From Bombus terrestris (Eukaryota > Arthropoda > Insecta > Hymenoptera > Apidae), in assembly GCF_910591885.1 (NCBI RefSeq), contig NW_025963548.1:7307501-7371500 (forward strand): 64,000 nt of DNA, written 5' to 3'. Numbering within the stretch: the first letter of the stretch is position 1; each line of letters starts with the position of its first letter. The position numbers were made by a program, and so were the translations under genes. Positions 26,444 to 41,929 of the stretch are shown one piece after another. The notes under the pieces are model-generated. The model was not told the DNA's origin. It saw only the letters and a program-made list of their open reading frames with translations, and searched no databases.

Positions 26444-28620
26444 ATGCAATATAACGTTATACGTAATATAGTGATGCAATATAACGTTATTCGTTATTAC
26501 GTAATAGTACAAAACGTTATACGTCATATAGTGATGCAATATGACGTTATACGTCCTATAGTGATGCAATATAACGTTAGGTGTTATAACGTCATAGATC
26601 ATAACGTTATACGTCATATGGTGAGGCAATATAACGTTATGCGTTATAACGTAATAGTTCATAACGTTATACGTCATATAGTAATGCAATATAACGTTAT
26701 ACGTTATAACGTATAGCATATAACGTTATACGTCATATAGTGATGCAATATGACGTTATACGTCCTATTGTGATGCAATATATCGTTATACGTCACATGG
26801 GGATGCAATATAACGTTATACGTTATAATGTAATATTTCATAACGGTATACTTCATATAGTGGTGCAATATAACAATATACGTCCTATAGTGATGCAATA
26901 TAACGTTATGCGTTATAACGTAAGAGTTCATAACGTTAAACGTCATATAGTAATGCAATATAACGTTATACTAATTTAGTGATGCAATATAACGTTATGC
27001 GTTATAACGTAATAGTTCATAACGTTATGCGTCGTATAGTAAGGCAATATAACGTTATACGTTATAACGTATAGCATATAACGTTATACGTCATATAGTG
27101 ATGCAATATGACGCTATACGTCCTATAGTGATGCAATATAATGTTATACGTTATATCGTAATAGTGTATAACGTTATACGACCTATAGTCATGCAATATA
27201 ACGTTATACGTTGTAATGTAATAGTTCATAGCGGTATACTTCATATAGTGATGCAATATCGTTATATGTTATTGCGTATTAGTTCAAAACGTTATACGTC
27301 ACATGGTGATGCAATATAGCGTTATACGTCATATAGTGATGCAATATAACTTTATACGTTATTACGTAATAGTACAAAACGTTATACGTCACATGGTGAT
27401 GCAATATAACGTTATGCGTTATAACGTAGTAGTTCATAACGTCATACGTCATATAGTAATGCAATTTAACGTTATACTCCTTTAGTGATGCAATATAGCG
27501 TTATATGTCATAACGTAATATTATATAACGTTATACGTCATATGGTGAGACAATATAACGTTATGCGTTATAACGTAATAGTTCATAACGGTATGCGTCA
27601 TATAGTGATGCAATATACCGTTATACATTATAACGCAATAGTATTAGACGCTATACGTCCTATAGTGATGCAATATAACGATATACGTCCTATAGTGATG
27701 CAATATAACGTTATACCTTATTACGTAATAGTACAAAGCGTTATACGTCATATAGTGATGCAATATAACGTTATGCGTTTTAACGTAATAGTTCATAACG
27801 TTATACGTCATATAGTAATGCAATATAACGTTATACGTCCTATAGTGATGCAATATAACGTTATGCGTTATAACGTAATAGTTCATAACGTTATACGTCA
27901 TATAGTAATGCAAAATAACGTTATACGTTATAATGTAGTAGTTCATAACGGTATACTTTATATAGTGATGCAATATAACGTTATACGTCCTATAGTGATG
28001 CAATGTAACGCTATACGTTATTACGTAATAGTACAAAACGTTATACGTCAAATAGTGATGCAATATAACATTACACGTCCTACAGTGATGCAATATACCG
28101 TTATACGTCCTATAGTGATGCAATATAACGTTATACGTAATATAGTGATGCAATATAACGTTATACGTCCTATGCGTGATGCCATATACCGTTATGCGTT
28201 ATAACGTAATAGTTCATAACGTTATACGTCATACAGTGATGCAATATACCTTTATACATTATAACGCAATAGTATTAGACGATAAACGTCCTATAGTGAT
28301 GCAATATAACGTTATGCTTTATAACGTAATAGTTCATAACGTTATGCGTCATATAGTGATGGAATATACCGTTATACATTATAACGCAATAGAATATGAC
28401 GCTATACGTCCATTAGTGTTGCAACATAACGTCATGCGTTACAACGTAATAGTTCATAACGTTGTACGTCATATAGTGATGCAATATACCGTTATACATT
28501 ATAGCGCAATAGTATATGACGCTATACGTCCTATAGTAATGTAATATAACGTTATACATCATATAGTGATGCAATATAAAGTTATTCCTTCATAGCGCAA
28601 TAATATATAACGTTATACGT
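26405..28620 (+). repeat. 2,216-bp tandem higher-order repeat, copy 1
   Basis: Repeated directly at 28621-30836 with a 2,216-base period and very few differences (for example GTTATGCGTCGTATAG near 27027 versus GTTATACGTCGTATAG near 29243). The end points are set to within about one unit by where the flanks diverge. Confidence 0.85.
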
Positions 28621-30836
28621 CATATAGTGATGCAATATAACGTTATATGTCCTATAGTGATGCAATATAACGTTATACGTAATATAGTGATGCAATATAA
28701 CGTTATTCGTTATTACGTAATAGTACAAAACGTTATACGTCATATAGTGATGCAATATGACGTTATACGTCCTATAGTGATGCAATATAACGTTAGGTGT
28801 TATAACGTCATAGATCATAACGTTATACGTCATATGGTGAGGCAATATAACGTTATGCGTTATAACGTAATAGTTCATAACGTTATACGTCATATAGTAA
28901 TGCAATATAACGTTATACGTTATAACGTATAGCATATAACGTTATACGTCATATAGTGATGCAATATGACGTTATACGTCCTATTGTGATGCAATATATC
29001 GTTATACGTCACATGGGGATGCAATATAACGTTATACGTTATAATGTAATATTTCATAACGGTATACTTCATATAGTGGTGCAATATAACAATATACGTC
29101 CTATAGTGATGCAATATAACGTTATGCGTTATAACGTAAGAGTTCATAACGTTAAACGTCATATAGTAATGCAATATAACGTTATACTAATTTAGTGATG
29201 CAATATAACGTTATGCGTTATAACGTAATAGTTCATAACGTTATACGTCGTATAGTAAGGCAATATAACGTTATACGTTATAACGTATAGCATATAACGT
29301 TATACGTCATATAGTGATGCAATATGACGCTATACGTCCTATAGTGATGCAATATAATGTTATACGTTATATCGTAATAGTGTATAACGTTATACGACCT
29401 ATAGTCATGCAATATAACGTTATACGTTGTAATGTAATAGTTCATAGCGGTATACTTCATATAGTGATGCAATATCGTTATATGTTATTGCGTATTAGTT
29501 CAAAACGTTATACGTCACATGGTGATGCAATATAGCGTTATACGTCATATAGTGATGCAATATAACTTTATACGTTATTACGTAATAGTACAAAACGTTA
29601 TACGTCACATGGTGATGCAATATAACGTTATGCGTTATAACGTAGTAGTTCATAACGTCATACGTCATATAGTAATGCAATTTAACGTTATACTCCTTTA
29701 GTGATGCAATATAGCGTTATATGTCATAACGTAATATTATATAACGTTATACGTCATATGGTGAGACAGTATAACGTTATGCGTTATAACGTAATAGTTC
29801 ATAACGGTATGCGTCATATAGTGATGCAATATACCGTTATACATTATAACGCAATAGTATTAGACGCTATACGTCCTATAGTGATGCAATATAACGATAT
29901 ACGTCCTATAGTGATGCAATATAACGTTATACCTTATTACGTAACAGTACAAAGCGTTATACGTCATATAGTGATGCAATATAACGTTATGCGTTTTAAC
30001 GTAATAGTTCATAACGTTATACGTCATATAGTAATGCAATATAACGTTATACGTCCTATAGTGATGCAATATAACGTTATGCGTTATAACGTAATAGTTC
30101 ATAACGTTATACGTCATATAGTAATGCAAAATAACGTTATACGTTATAATGTAGTAGTTCATAACGGTATACTTTATATAGTGATGCAATATAACGTTAT
30201 ACGTCCTATAGTGATGCAATGTAACGCTATACGTTATTACGTAATAGTACAAAACGTTATACGTCAAATAGTGATGCAATATAACATTACACGTCCTACA
30301 GTGATGCAATATACCGTTATACGTCCTATAGTGATGCAATATAACGTTATACGTAATATAGTGATGCAATATAACGTTATACGTCTTATGCGTGATGCCA
30401 TATACCGTTATGCGTTATAACGTAATAGTTCATAACGTTATACGTCATACAGTGATGCAATATACCTTTATACATTATAACGCAATAGTATTAGACGATA
30501 AACGTCCTATAGTGATGCAATATAACGTTATGCTTTATAACGTAATAGTTCATAACGTTATGCGTCATATAGTGATGGAATATACCGTTATACATTATAA
30601 CGCAATAGAATATGACGCTATACGTCCATTAGTGTTGCAACATAACGTCATGCGTTACAACGTAATAGTTCATAACGTTGTACGTCATATAGTGATGCAA
30701 TATACCGTTATACATTATAGCGCAATAGTATATGACGCTATACGTCCTATAGTAATGTAATATAACGTTATACATCATATAGTGATGCAATATAAAGTTA
30801 TTCCTTCATAGCGCAATAATATATAACGTTATACGT
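28621..30836 (+). repeat. 2,216-bp tandem higher-order repeat, copy 2
   Basis: Second direct copy of 26405-28620. Just past its end the sequence reads ATATGTCG where the first copy's continuation reads ATATAACG. It shares its right part with the 3,113-bp tandem unit below, so the two duplications are nested or overlapping. Confidence 0.85.
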
Positions 30837-31970
30837 CATATAGTGATGCAATATGTCGTTATACGTCCTATAGTGATGCAATATAACCTTAGGTGTTAAC
30901 GTCATAGATCATAACGTTATACGTCATATGGTGAGGCAATATAACGTTATGCGTTATAACGTAATAGTTCATAACGTTATATGTCGTATAGTAATGCAAT
31001 ATAACGTTATACGTTATAACGTATAGCATATAACGTTATACGTCATATAGTGATGCAATATGACGTTATACGTAATATTGTGATGCAATATAACGTTATA
31101 CGTTACTATGTAATAGTACAAAACGTTATACGTCACATGGTGATGCAATATAACGTTATACGGTATAATGTAATAGTTCATAACGGTATACTTCATGTAG
31201 TGATGCAATATAACGTTATACGTCCTATAGTGGTGCAATAAATCGTTATACGATGTTACGTAATAGTACAAAACATTATACGTCACATGGTGATGCAATA
31301 TAACGTTATGCGTTATAACGTTATAGTTCATAACGTTATACGTCGTATAGTAATGCAATATAACGTTATACGCTATAACGTATAGCATATAACGTTATAC
31401 GTCATATAGTGATGCAATATGACGTTATACGTCCTATTGTGATGCAATATAACGTTATACGTTACTATGTAATAGTACAAAACGTTATACGTCACATGGT
31501 GATGCAATATAACGTTATACGGTATAATGTAATAGTTCATAACGGTATACTTCATGTAGTGATGCAATATAACGTTATACGTCCTATAGTGATGCAATAA
31601 ATCGTTATACGATGTTACGTAATAGTACAAAACATTATACGTCACATGGTGATGCAATATAACGTTATACGTTATAATGTAATAGTTCATAACGGTATAC
31701 TTCATATAGTGATGCAATATAACGTTATACGTCCTATAGTGATGCAATGTAACGCTATACGTTATTACGTAATAGTACAAAACGTTATACGTCAAATAGT
31801 GATGCAATATAACATTACACGCCCTATAGTGATGCAATATAACGTTATACGTCCTATAGTGATGCAATATAACGTTATACGTCCTATAGTGATGCAATAT
31901 AACGTTAAACGTCCTATAGTGATGCAATGTAACGTTATACGTCCTATGCGTGATGCAATATACCGTTATG
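28858..31970 (+). repeat. 3,113-bp tandem higher-order repeat, copy 1
   Basis: Matches 31971-35083 at a 3,113-base offset. The middle also matches 18.5-21.3 kb at offset 10,665, which shows that it is the beginning of the 10-kb block reused. Both copies carry the ACTAATTTAG and ACTCCTTTAG 29-base units and the TTAGGTGTTAACG unit. Confidence 0.85.
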
Positions 31971-34900
31971 CGTTATAACGTAATAGTTCATAACGTTATA
32001 CGTCATATAGTAATGCAATATAACGTTATACGTTATAACGTATAGCATATAACGTTATACGTCATATAGTGATGCAATATGACGTTATACGTCCTATTGT
32101 GATGCAATATATCGTTATACGTCACATGGGGATGCAATATAACGTTATACGTTATAATGTAATATTTCATAACGGTATACTTCATATAGTGGTGCAATAT
32201 AACAATATACGTCCTATAGTGATGCAATATAACGTTATGCGTTATAACGTAAGAGTTCATAACGTTAAACGTCATATAGTAATGCAATATAACGTTATAC
32301 TAATTTAGTGATGCAATATAACGTTATGCGTTATAACGTAATAGTTCATAACGTTATACGTCGTATAGTAAGGCAATATAACGTTATACGTTATAACGTA
32401 TAGCATATAACGTTATACGTCATATAGTGATGCAATATGACGCTATACGTCCTATAGTGATGCAATATAATGTTATACGTTATATCGTAATAGTGTATAA
32501 CGTTATACGACCTATAGTCATGCAATATAACGTTATACGTTGTAATGTAATAGTTCATAGCGGTATACTTCATATAGTGATGCAATATCGTTATATGTTA
32601 TTGCGTATTAGTTCAAAACGTTATACGTCACATGGTGATGCAATATAGCGTTATACGTCATATAGTGATGCAATATAACTTTATACGTTATTACGTAATA
32701 GTACAAAACGTTATACGTCACATGGTGATGCAATATAACGTTATGCGTTATAACGTAGTAGTTCATAACGTCATACGTCATATAGTAATGCAATTTAACG
32801 TTATACTCCTTTAGTGATGCAATATAGCGTTATATGTCATAACGTAATATTATATAACGTTATACGTCATATGGTGAGACAGTATAACGTTATGCGTTAT
32901 AACGTAATAGTTCATAACGGTATGCGTCATATAGTGATGCAATATACCGTTATACATTATAACGCAATAGTATTAGACGCTATACGTCCTATAGTGATGC
33001 AATATAACGATATACGTCCTATAGTGATGCAATATAACGTTATACCTTATTACGTAACAGTACAAAGCGTTATACGTCATATAGTGATGCAATATAACGT
33101 TATGCGTTTTAACGTAATAGTTCATAACGTTATACGTCATATAGTAATGCAATATAACGTTATACGTCCTATAGTGATGCAATATAACGTTATGCGTTAT
33201 AACGTAATAGTTCATAACGTTATACGTCATATAGTAATGCAAAATAACGTTATACGTTATAATGTAGTAGTTCATAACGGTATACTTTATATAGTGATGC
33301 AATATAACGTTATACGTCCTATAGTGATGCAATGTAACGCTATACGTTATTACGTAATAGTACAAAACGTTATACGTCAAATAGTGATGCAATATAACAT
33401 TACACGTCCTACAGTGATGCAATATACCGTTATACGTCCTATAGTGATGCAATATAACGTTATACGTAATATAGTGATGCAATATAACGTTATACGTCTT
33501 ATGCGTGATGCCATATACCGTTATGCGTTATAACGTAATAGTTCATAACGTTATACGTCATACAGTGATGCAATATACCTTTATACATTATAACGCAATA
33601 GTATTAGACGATAAACGTCCTATAGTGATGCAATATAACGTTATGCTTTATAACGTAATAGTTCATAACGTTATGCGTCATATAGTGATGGAATATACCG
33701 TTATACATTATAACGCAATAGAATATGACGCTATACGTCCATTAGTGTTGCAACATAACGTCATGCGTTACAACGTAATAGTTCATAACGTTGTACGTCA
33801 TATAGTGATGCAATATACCGTTATACATTATAGCGCAATAGTATATGACGCTATACGTCCTATAGTAATGTAATATAACGTTATACATCATATAGTGATG
33901 CAATATAAAGTTATTCCTTCATAGCGCAATAATATATAACGTTATACGTCATATAGTGATGCAATATGTCGTTATACGTCCTATAGTGATGCAATATAAC
34001 CTTAGGTGTTAACGTCATAGATCATAACGTTATACGTCATATGGTGAGGCAATATAACGTTATGCGTTATAACGTAATAGTTCATAACGTTATACGTCGT
34101 ATAGTAATGCAATATAACGTTATACGTTATAACGTATAGCATATAACGTTATACGTCATATAGTGATGCAATATGACGTTATACGTAATATTGTGATGCA
34201 ATATAACGTTATACGTTACTATGTAATAGTACAAAACGTTATACGTCACATGGTGATGCAATATAACGTTATACGGTATAATGTAATAGTTCATAACGGT
34301 ATACTTCATGTAGTGATGCAATATAACGTTATACGTCCTATAGTGGTGCAATAAATCGTTATACGATGTTACGTAATAGTACAAAACATTATACGTCACA
34401 TGGTGATGCAATATAACGTTATGCGTTATAACGTTATAGTTCATAACGTTATACGTCGTATAGTAATGCAATATAACGTTATACGTTATAACGTATAGCA
34501 TATAACGTTATACGTCATATAGTGATGCAATATGACGTTATACGTCCTATTGTGATGCAATATAACGTTATACGTTACTATGTAATAGTACAAAACGTTA
34601 TACGTCACATGGTGATGCAATATAACGTTATACGGTATAATGTAATAGTTCATAACGGTATACTTCATGTAGTGATGCAATATAACGTTATACGTCCTAT
34701 AGTGATGCAATAAATCGTTATACGATGTTACGTAATAGTACAAAACATTATACGTCACATGGTGATGCAATATAACGTTATACGTTATAATGTAATAGTT
34801 CATAACGGTATACTTCATATAGTGATGCAATATAACGTTATACGTCCTATAGTGATGCAATGTAACGCTATACGTTATTACGTAATAGTACAAAACGTTA

Positions 34901-35083
34901 TACGTCAAATAGTGATGCAATATAACATTACACGCCCTATAGTGATGCAATATAACGTTATACGTCCTATAGTGATGCAATATAACGTTATACGTCCTAT
35001 AGTGATGCAATATAACGTTAAACGTCCTATAGTGATGCAATGTAACGTTATACGTCCTATGCGTGATGCAATATACCGTTATG
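31971..35083 (+). repeat. 3,113-bp tandem higher-order repeat, copy 2
   Basis: Second copy of 28858-31970. It runs on into the second 10-kb block, so its end is shared with that larger repeat. Confidence 0.82.
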
Positions 35084-38000
35084 CGTTATAACGTAATAGT
35101 TCATAACGTTATACGTCATATAGTAATGCAATATAACGTTATACGTCCTATAGTGATGCAATATAACGTTATACCTTATTACGTAATAGTACAAAACCTT
35201 ATACGTCATATAGTGATGCAATATAACTATATACGTTATTACGTAATAGTACAAAACGTTATACGTCACATGGTGATGCAATATAACGTTATGCGTTATA
35301 ACGTAGTAGTTCATAACGTCATACGTCATATAGTAATGCAATTTAACGTTATACTCCTTTAGCGATGCAATATAGCGTTATATGTCATAACGTAATATTA
35401 TATAACGTTATACGTCATATGGTGAGACAATATAACGTTATGCGTTATAACGTAATAGTTCATAACGGTATGCGTCATATAGTGATGCAATACACCGTTA
35501 TACATTATAACGCAATAGTATTAGACGCTATACGTCCTATAGTGTTGCAATATAACGATATACGTCCTATAGTGATGCAATATAACGTTATACCTTATTA
35601 CGTAATAGTACAAAGCGTTATACTTCATATAGTGATGCAATATAACGTTATGCGTTTTAACGTAATAGTTCATAACGTTATACGTCATATAGTAATGCAA
35701 TATAACGTTATACGTCCTATAGTGATGCAATATAACGTTATGCGTTATAACGTAATAGTTCATAACGTTATACGTCATATAGTAATGCAAAATAACGTTA
35801 TACGTTATAATGTAGTAGTTCATAACGGTATACTTGATATAGTGATGCAATATAACGTTATACGTCCTATAGTGATGCAATATAACGTTAAACGTCCTAT
35901 AGTGATGCAATGTAACGTTATACGTCCTATGCGTGATGCAATATACCGTTATGCGTTATAACGTAATAGTTCATAACGTTATACGTCATATAGTAATGCA
36001 ATATAACGTTATACGTCCAATAGTGATGCAATATAACGTTATACCTTATTACGTAATAGTACAATACCTTATACGTCATATAGTGATGCAATATAACTTT
36101 ATACGTTATTACGTAATAGTACAAAACGTTATACGTCACATGGTGATGCAATATAACGTTATGCGTTATAACGTAGTAGTTCATAACGTCATACGTCATA
36201 TAGTAATGCAATTTAACGTTATACTCCTTTAGCGATGCAATATAGCGTTATATGTCATAACGTAATATTATATAACGTTATACGTCATATGGTGAGACAA
36301 TATAACGTTATGCGTTATAACGTAATAGTTCATAACGGTATGCGTCATATAGTGATGCAATATACCGTTATACATTATAACGCAATAGTATTAGACGCTA
36401 TACGTCCTATAGTGATGCAATATAACGATATACGTCCTATAGTGATGCAATATAACGTTATACCTTATTACGTAATAGTACAAAGCGTTATACGTCATAT
36501 AGTGATGCAATATAACGTTATGCGTTTTAACGTAATAGTTCATAACGTTATACGTCATATAGTAATGCAATATAACGTTATACGTCCTATAGTGATGCAA
36601 TATAACGTTATGCGTTATAACGTAATAGTTCATAACGTTATACGTCATATAGTAATGCAAAATAACGTTATACGTTATAATGTAGTAGTTCATAACGGTA
36701 TACTTGATATAGTGATGCAATATAACGTTATACGTCCTATAGTGATGCAATGTAACGCTATACGTTATTACGTAATAGTACAAAACGTTATACGTCAAAT
36801 AGTGATGCAATATAACATTACACGTCCTACAGTGATGCAATATACCGTTATACGTCCTATAGTGATGCAATATAACGTTATACGTAATATAGTGATGCAA
36901 TATAACGTTATACGTCCTATGCGTGATGCAATATACCGTTATGCGTTATAACGTAATAGTTCATAACGTTATACGTCATATAGTGATGGAATATACCGTT
37001 ATACATTATAACGCAATAGAATATGACGCTATACGTCCATTAGTGTTGCAACGTAACGTCATGCGTTACAACGTAATAGTTCATAACGTTGTACGTCATA
37101 TAGTGATGCAATATACCGTTATACATTATAGCGCAATAGTATATGACGCTATACGTCCTATAGTAATGTAATATAACGTTATACATCATATAGTGATGCA
37201 ATATAAAGTTATTCCTTCATAGCGCAATAATATATAACGTTATACGTCATATAGTGATGCAATATGTCGTTATACGTCCTATAGTGATGCAATATAACCT
37301 TAGGTGTTAACGTCATAGATCATAACGTTATACGTCATATGGTGAGGCAATATAACGTTATGCGTTATAACGTAATAGTTCATAACGTTATACGTCGTAT
37401 AGTAATGCAATATAACGTTATACGTTATAACGTATAGCATATAACGTTATACGTCATATAGTGATGCAATATGACGTTATACGTCCTATTGTGATGCAAT
37501 ATAACGTTATACGTTACTATGTAATAGTACAAAACGTTATACGTCACATGGTGATGCAATATAACGTTATACGGTATAATGTAATAGTTCATAACGGTAT
37601 ACTTCATGTAGTGATGCAATATAACGTTATACGTCCTATAGTGATGCAATAAAACGTTCTACGATGTTACGTAATAGTACAAAACATTATACGTCACATG
37701 GTGATGCAATATAACGTTATACGTTATAATGTAATAGTTCATAACGGTATACTTCATATAGTGATGCAATATAACGTTATACGTCCTATGGTGATGCAAT
37801 GTAACGCTATACGTTATTACGTAATAGTACAAAACGTTATACGTCAAATAGTGATGCAATATAACGTTATACGTCCTATAGTGATGCAATATAACGTTAT
37901 AACTTATTACGTAATAGTACAAAACCTTATACGTCATATAGTGATGCAATATAACGTTATGCGTCATAACGTAATAGTTCATACCGTTATACGTCATATA

Positions 38001-38547
38001 GTAATGCAATATAACGTTATACGTCCTATAGTGATGCAATATAACGTTATGCGTTATAACGTAATGGTTCATAACGTTATGCGTCATATAGTGATGGAAT
38101 ATACCGTTATACATTATAACGCAATAGAATATGACGCTATACGTCCTATAGTGAGGCAATATAACGTTAAACGTTATTATTGTAATAGTTCATAACGGAA
38201 TACTTCATATAGTGGTGCAATATAACGTTATACGTTATAACGTAATAGTTCATAACGGTATACTTCATATAGTGATGCAATATACCGCTATACGTCCTAT
38301 AGTGATGCAATATGACGTTATACGTCCTATAGTGATGCAATATAACGTTATACGTTATAACGTAATAGCATATAACGTTATACGTCATATAGTAATGCAA
38401 TATATCGTTATACGTTATAACGTATAGCATATAACGTTATGCTTCATATACTGAGGCAATATAATGTTATACGTCCTATAGTGATGCAATATAACGTTAT
38501 ACGTTATAATGTAATAGTTCATAACGTTATACGTCATATACTGATGC

Positions 38548-38593
38548 AATTAAAGTTATTCGTTATTACGTAGTGGTTCAAAACGCTAAACAT
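38548..38593 (+). repeat. Landmark AATTAAAG unit, full-length form
   Basis: Same full-length divergent unit as at 24770, exactly 13,778 bases downstream, within the second 10-kb block. Confidence 0.85.
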
Positions 38594-39891
38594 CATATAG
38601 TGAAGCAATATAACGTTATTCGTTATTACGTAATAGTACAAAACGTTATACGTCATATAGTGATGCAATATGACGTTATACGTCCTATAGTGATGCAATA
38701 TAACGTTAGGTGTTATAACGTCATAGATCATAACGTTATACGTCATATAGTGAGGCAATATAACGTTATGCGTTATAACGTAATAGTTCATAACGTTATA
38801 CGTCATATAGTGATGCAATATAACGTTATGCGTTATAACGTAGTAGTTCATAACGTTATACGTCATATAGTAATGCAATATAACGTTATACTAATTTAGT
38901 GATGCAATATAACGTTATGCGTTATAACGTAATAGGTCATAACGTTATGCGTCATATAGTGATGCAGTATACCGTTATACATTATAACGCAATAGTATAT
39001 GACGCTATACGTCCTATAGTGATGCAATATAGCGTTATACGTCATATAGTGATGCAATATAACTTTATACGTTATTACGTAATAGTACAAAACGTTATAC
39101 GTCACATGGTGATGCAATATAGCGTTATACGTCATAACGAAATAATATACAACGTTCTACGTCCTATAGTGATGCGACATAATGTTATACGTTATAATGT
39201 AATAGTTCATAACGTTAAACGTCATATAGTAATGCAATATAACGTTAAACGTTATAACGTAGTAGCATATAACGTTATACGTCATATACTGATGCAATCA
39301 AACGTTATACGTCCTATAGTGATGCAATATATCGTTATACGTCACGTGGTGATGCAATATAACGTTATACGTTATAATGTAATATTTCATAACGGTATAC
39401 TTCATATAGTGGTGCAATATAACCATATACGCCCTATAGTGATGCAATATAACGTTATGCGTTATAATGTAATAGTTCATAACGTTAAACGTCATATAGT
39501 AATGCAATATAACGTTATATGTCGATAGTGATGCAATATAACGTTATACGTTATTACGTAATAGAACAACACGTTATACGTCATATAGTGAGGCAATATA
39601 GCGTTATGCGTTATAACGTAATAGTTCATAACGTTATACGTCATATAGTAATGCAATATAACGTTATGTGTTATAACGTAGTAGCAAATAACGTTATACG
39701 TCATATAGTGTTGCAATATAACGTTACACGTCCTATAGTGATGCAATATAACGTTATACGTCCTATAGTGATGCAATATAACGTTATACGTCCTATAGTG
39801 ATGCAATATAAGGTTATACTTCCTATGCGTGATGCAATATACCGTTATGCGTTACAACGTAATAGTTCATAACGTTGTACGTCATATAGTG

Positions 39892-40461
39892 ATGCAATAT
39901 ACAGTTATACATTATAGCGCAATAGTATATGACGCTATACGTCCTATAGTGATGCAATATAACGTTATATGTCCTATAGTGATGCAATATAACGTTATAC
40001 GTTATAACGTAATAGCATATAACGTTATACGTCCTATAGTGATGCAATATAATGTTACACGTCCTAAAGTGATGCAATATAACGTCATGCGTTACAACGT
40101 AATAGTTCATAACGTTGTACGTCATATAGTGATGCAATATACAGTTATACATTATAGCGCAATAGTATATGACGCTATACGTCCTATAGTGATGCAATAT
40201 AACATTATATGTCCTATAGTGATGCAATATAACGTTATACGTTATAACGTAATAGCATATAACGTTATACGTCCTATAGTGATGCAATATAATGTTACAC
40301 GTCCTATTGTGATGCAATATAACGTCATGCGTTACAACGTAATAGTTCATAACGTTGTACGTCATATAGTGATGCAATATACAGTTATACATTATAGCGC
40401 AATAGTATATGACGCTATACGTCCTATAGTGATGCAATATAACGTTATATGTCCTATAGTG
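39892..40461 (+). repeat. 240-bp higher-order repeat, three copies (last partial)
   Basis: Repeats start at 39892, 40132 and 40372 with the same private variants as the set at 4871: CCTAAAGTGATG in the first, AACATTATATG and CCTATTGTGATG in the second. One difference from the 4871 set is that the first copy has GTAATAGCAT here and GTAAAAGCAT there. The three-copy state is therefore shared by two distant blocks and is probably the older one. Confidence 0.88.
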
Positions 40462-41929
40462 ATGCAATATAACGTTATACGTAATATAGTGATGCAATAT
40501 AACGTTATTCGTTATTACGTAATAGTACAAAACGTTATACGTCATATAGTGATGCAATATGACGTTATACGTCCTATAGTGATGCAATATAACGTTAGGT
40601 GTTATAACGTCATAGATCATAACGTTATACGTCATATAGTGAGGCAATATAACGTTATGCGTTATAACGTAATAGTTCATAACGTTATACGTCATATAGT
40701 AATGCAATATAACGTTATACGTTATAACGTATAGCATATAACGTTATACGTCATATAGTGATGCAATATGACGTTATACGTCCTATTGTGATGCAATATA
40801 TCGTTATACGTCACATGGGGATGCAATATAACGTTATACGTTATAATGTAATATTTCATAACGGTATACTTCATATAGTGGTGCAATATAACAATATACG
40901 TCCTATAGTGATGCAATATAACGTTATGCGTTATAACGTAAGAGTTCATAACGTTAAACGTCATATAGTAATGCAATATAACGTTATACTAATTTAGTGA
41001 TGCAATATAACGTTATGCGTTATAACGTAATAGTTCATAACGTTATACGTCGTATAGTAAGGCAATATAACGTTATACGTTATAACGTATAGCATATAAC
41101 GTTATACGTCATATAGTGATGCAATATGACGCTGTACGTCCTATAGTGATGCAATATAATGTTATACGTTATATCGTAATAGTGTATAACGTTATACGAC
41201 CTATAGTCATGCAATATAACGTTATACGTTGTAATGTAATAGTTCATAGCGGTATACTTCATATAGTGATGCAATATCGTTATATGTTATTGCGTATTAG
41301 TTCAAAACGTTATACGTCACATGGTGATGCAATATAGCGTTATACGTCATATAGTGATGCAATATAACTTTATACGTTATTACGTAATAGTACAAAACGT
41401 TATACGTCACATGGTGATGCAATATAACGTTATGCGTTATAACGTAGTAGTTCATAACGTCATACGTCATATAGTAATGCAATTTAACGTTATACTCCTT
41501 TAGTGATGCAATATAGCGTTATATGTCATAACATAATATTATATAACGTTATACGTCATATGGTGAGACAATATAACGTTATGCGTTATAACGTAATAGT
41601 TCATAACGGTATGCGTCATATAGTGATGCAATATACCGTTATACATTATAACGCAATAGTATTAGACGCTATACGTCCTATAGTGATGCAATATAACGAT
41701 ATACGTCCTATAGTGATGCAATATAACGTTATACCTTATTACGTAATAGTACAAAGCGTTATACGTCATATAGTGATGCAATATAACGTTATGCGTTTTA
41801 ACGTAATAGTTCATAACGTTATACGTCATATAGTAATGCAATATAACGTTATACGTCCTATAGTGATGCAATATAACGTTATGCGTTATAACGTAATAGT
41901 TCATAACGTTATACGTCATATAGTAATGC

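Larger units (their letters stand above)
18501..28635 (+). repeat. 10-kb higher-order block, copy A
   Basis: Matches 32280-42650 at offset 13,778 up to about 26.1 kb and at offset 14,018 after it. The 240-base jump is one fewer copy of the 8-unit repeat in this block. Inside are recurring intervals of 1,558, 870 and 990 bases between 31-base CCTATGCGTGATG units (before 19727, 21285, 22155 and 23145), the full-length AATTAAAG landmark at 24770 and a CACGTG at 25565. The right part overlaps the 2,216-bp tandem pair. Confidence 0.85.
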
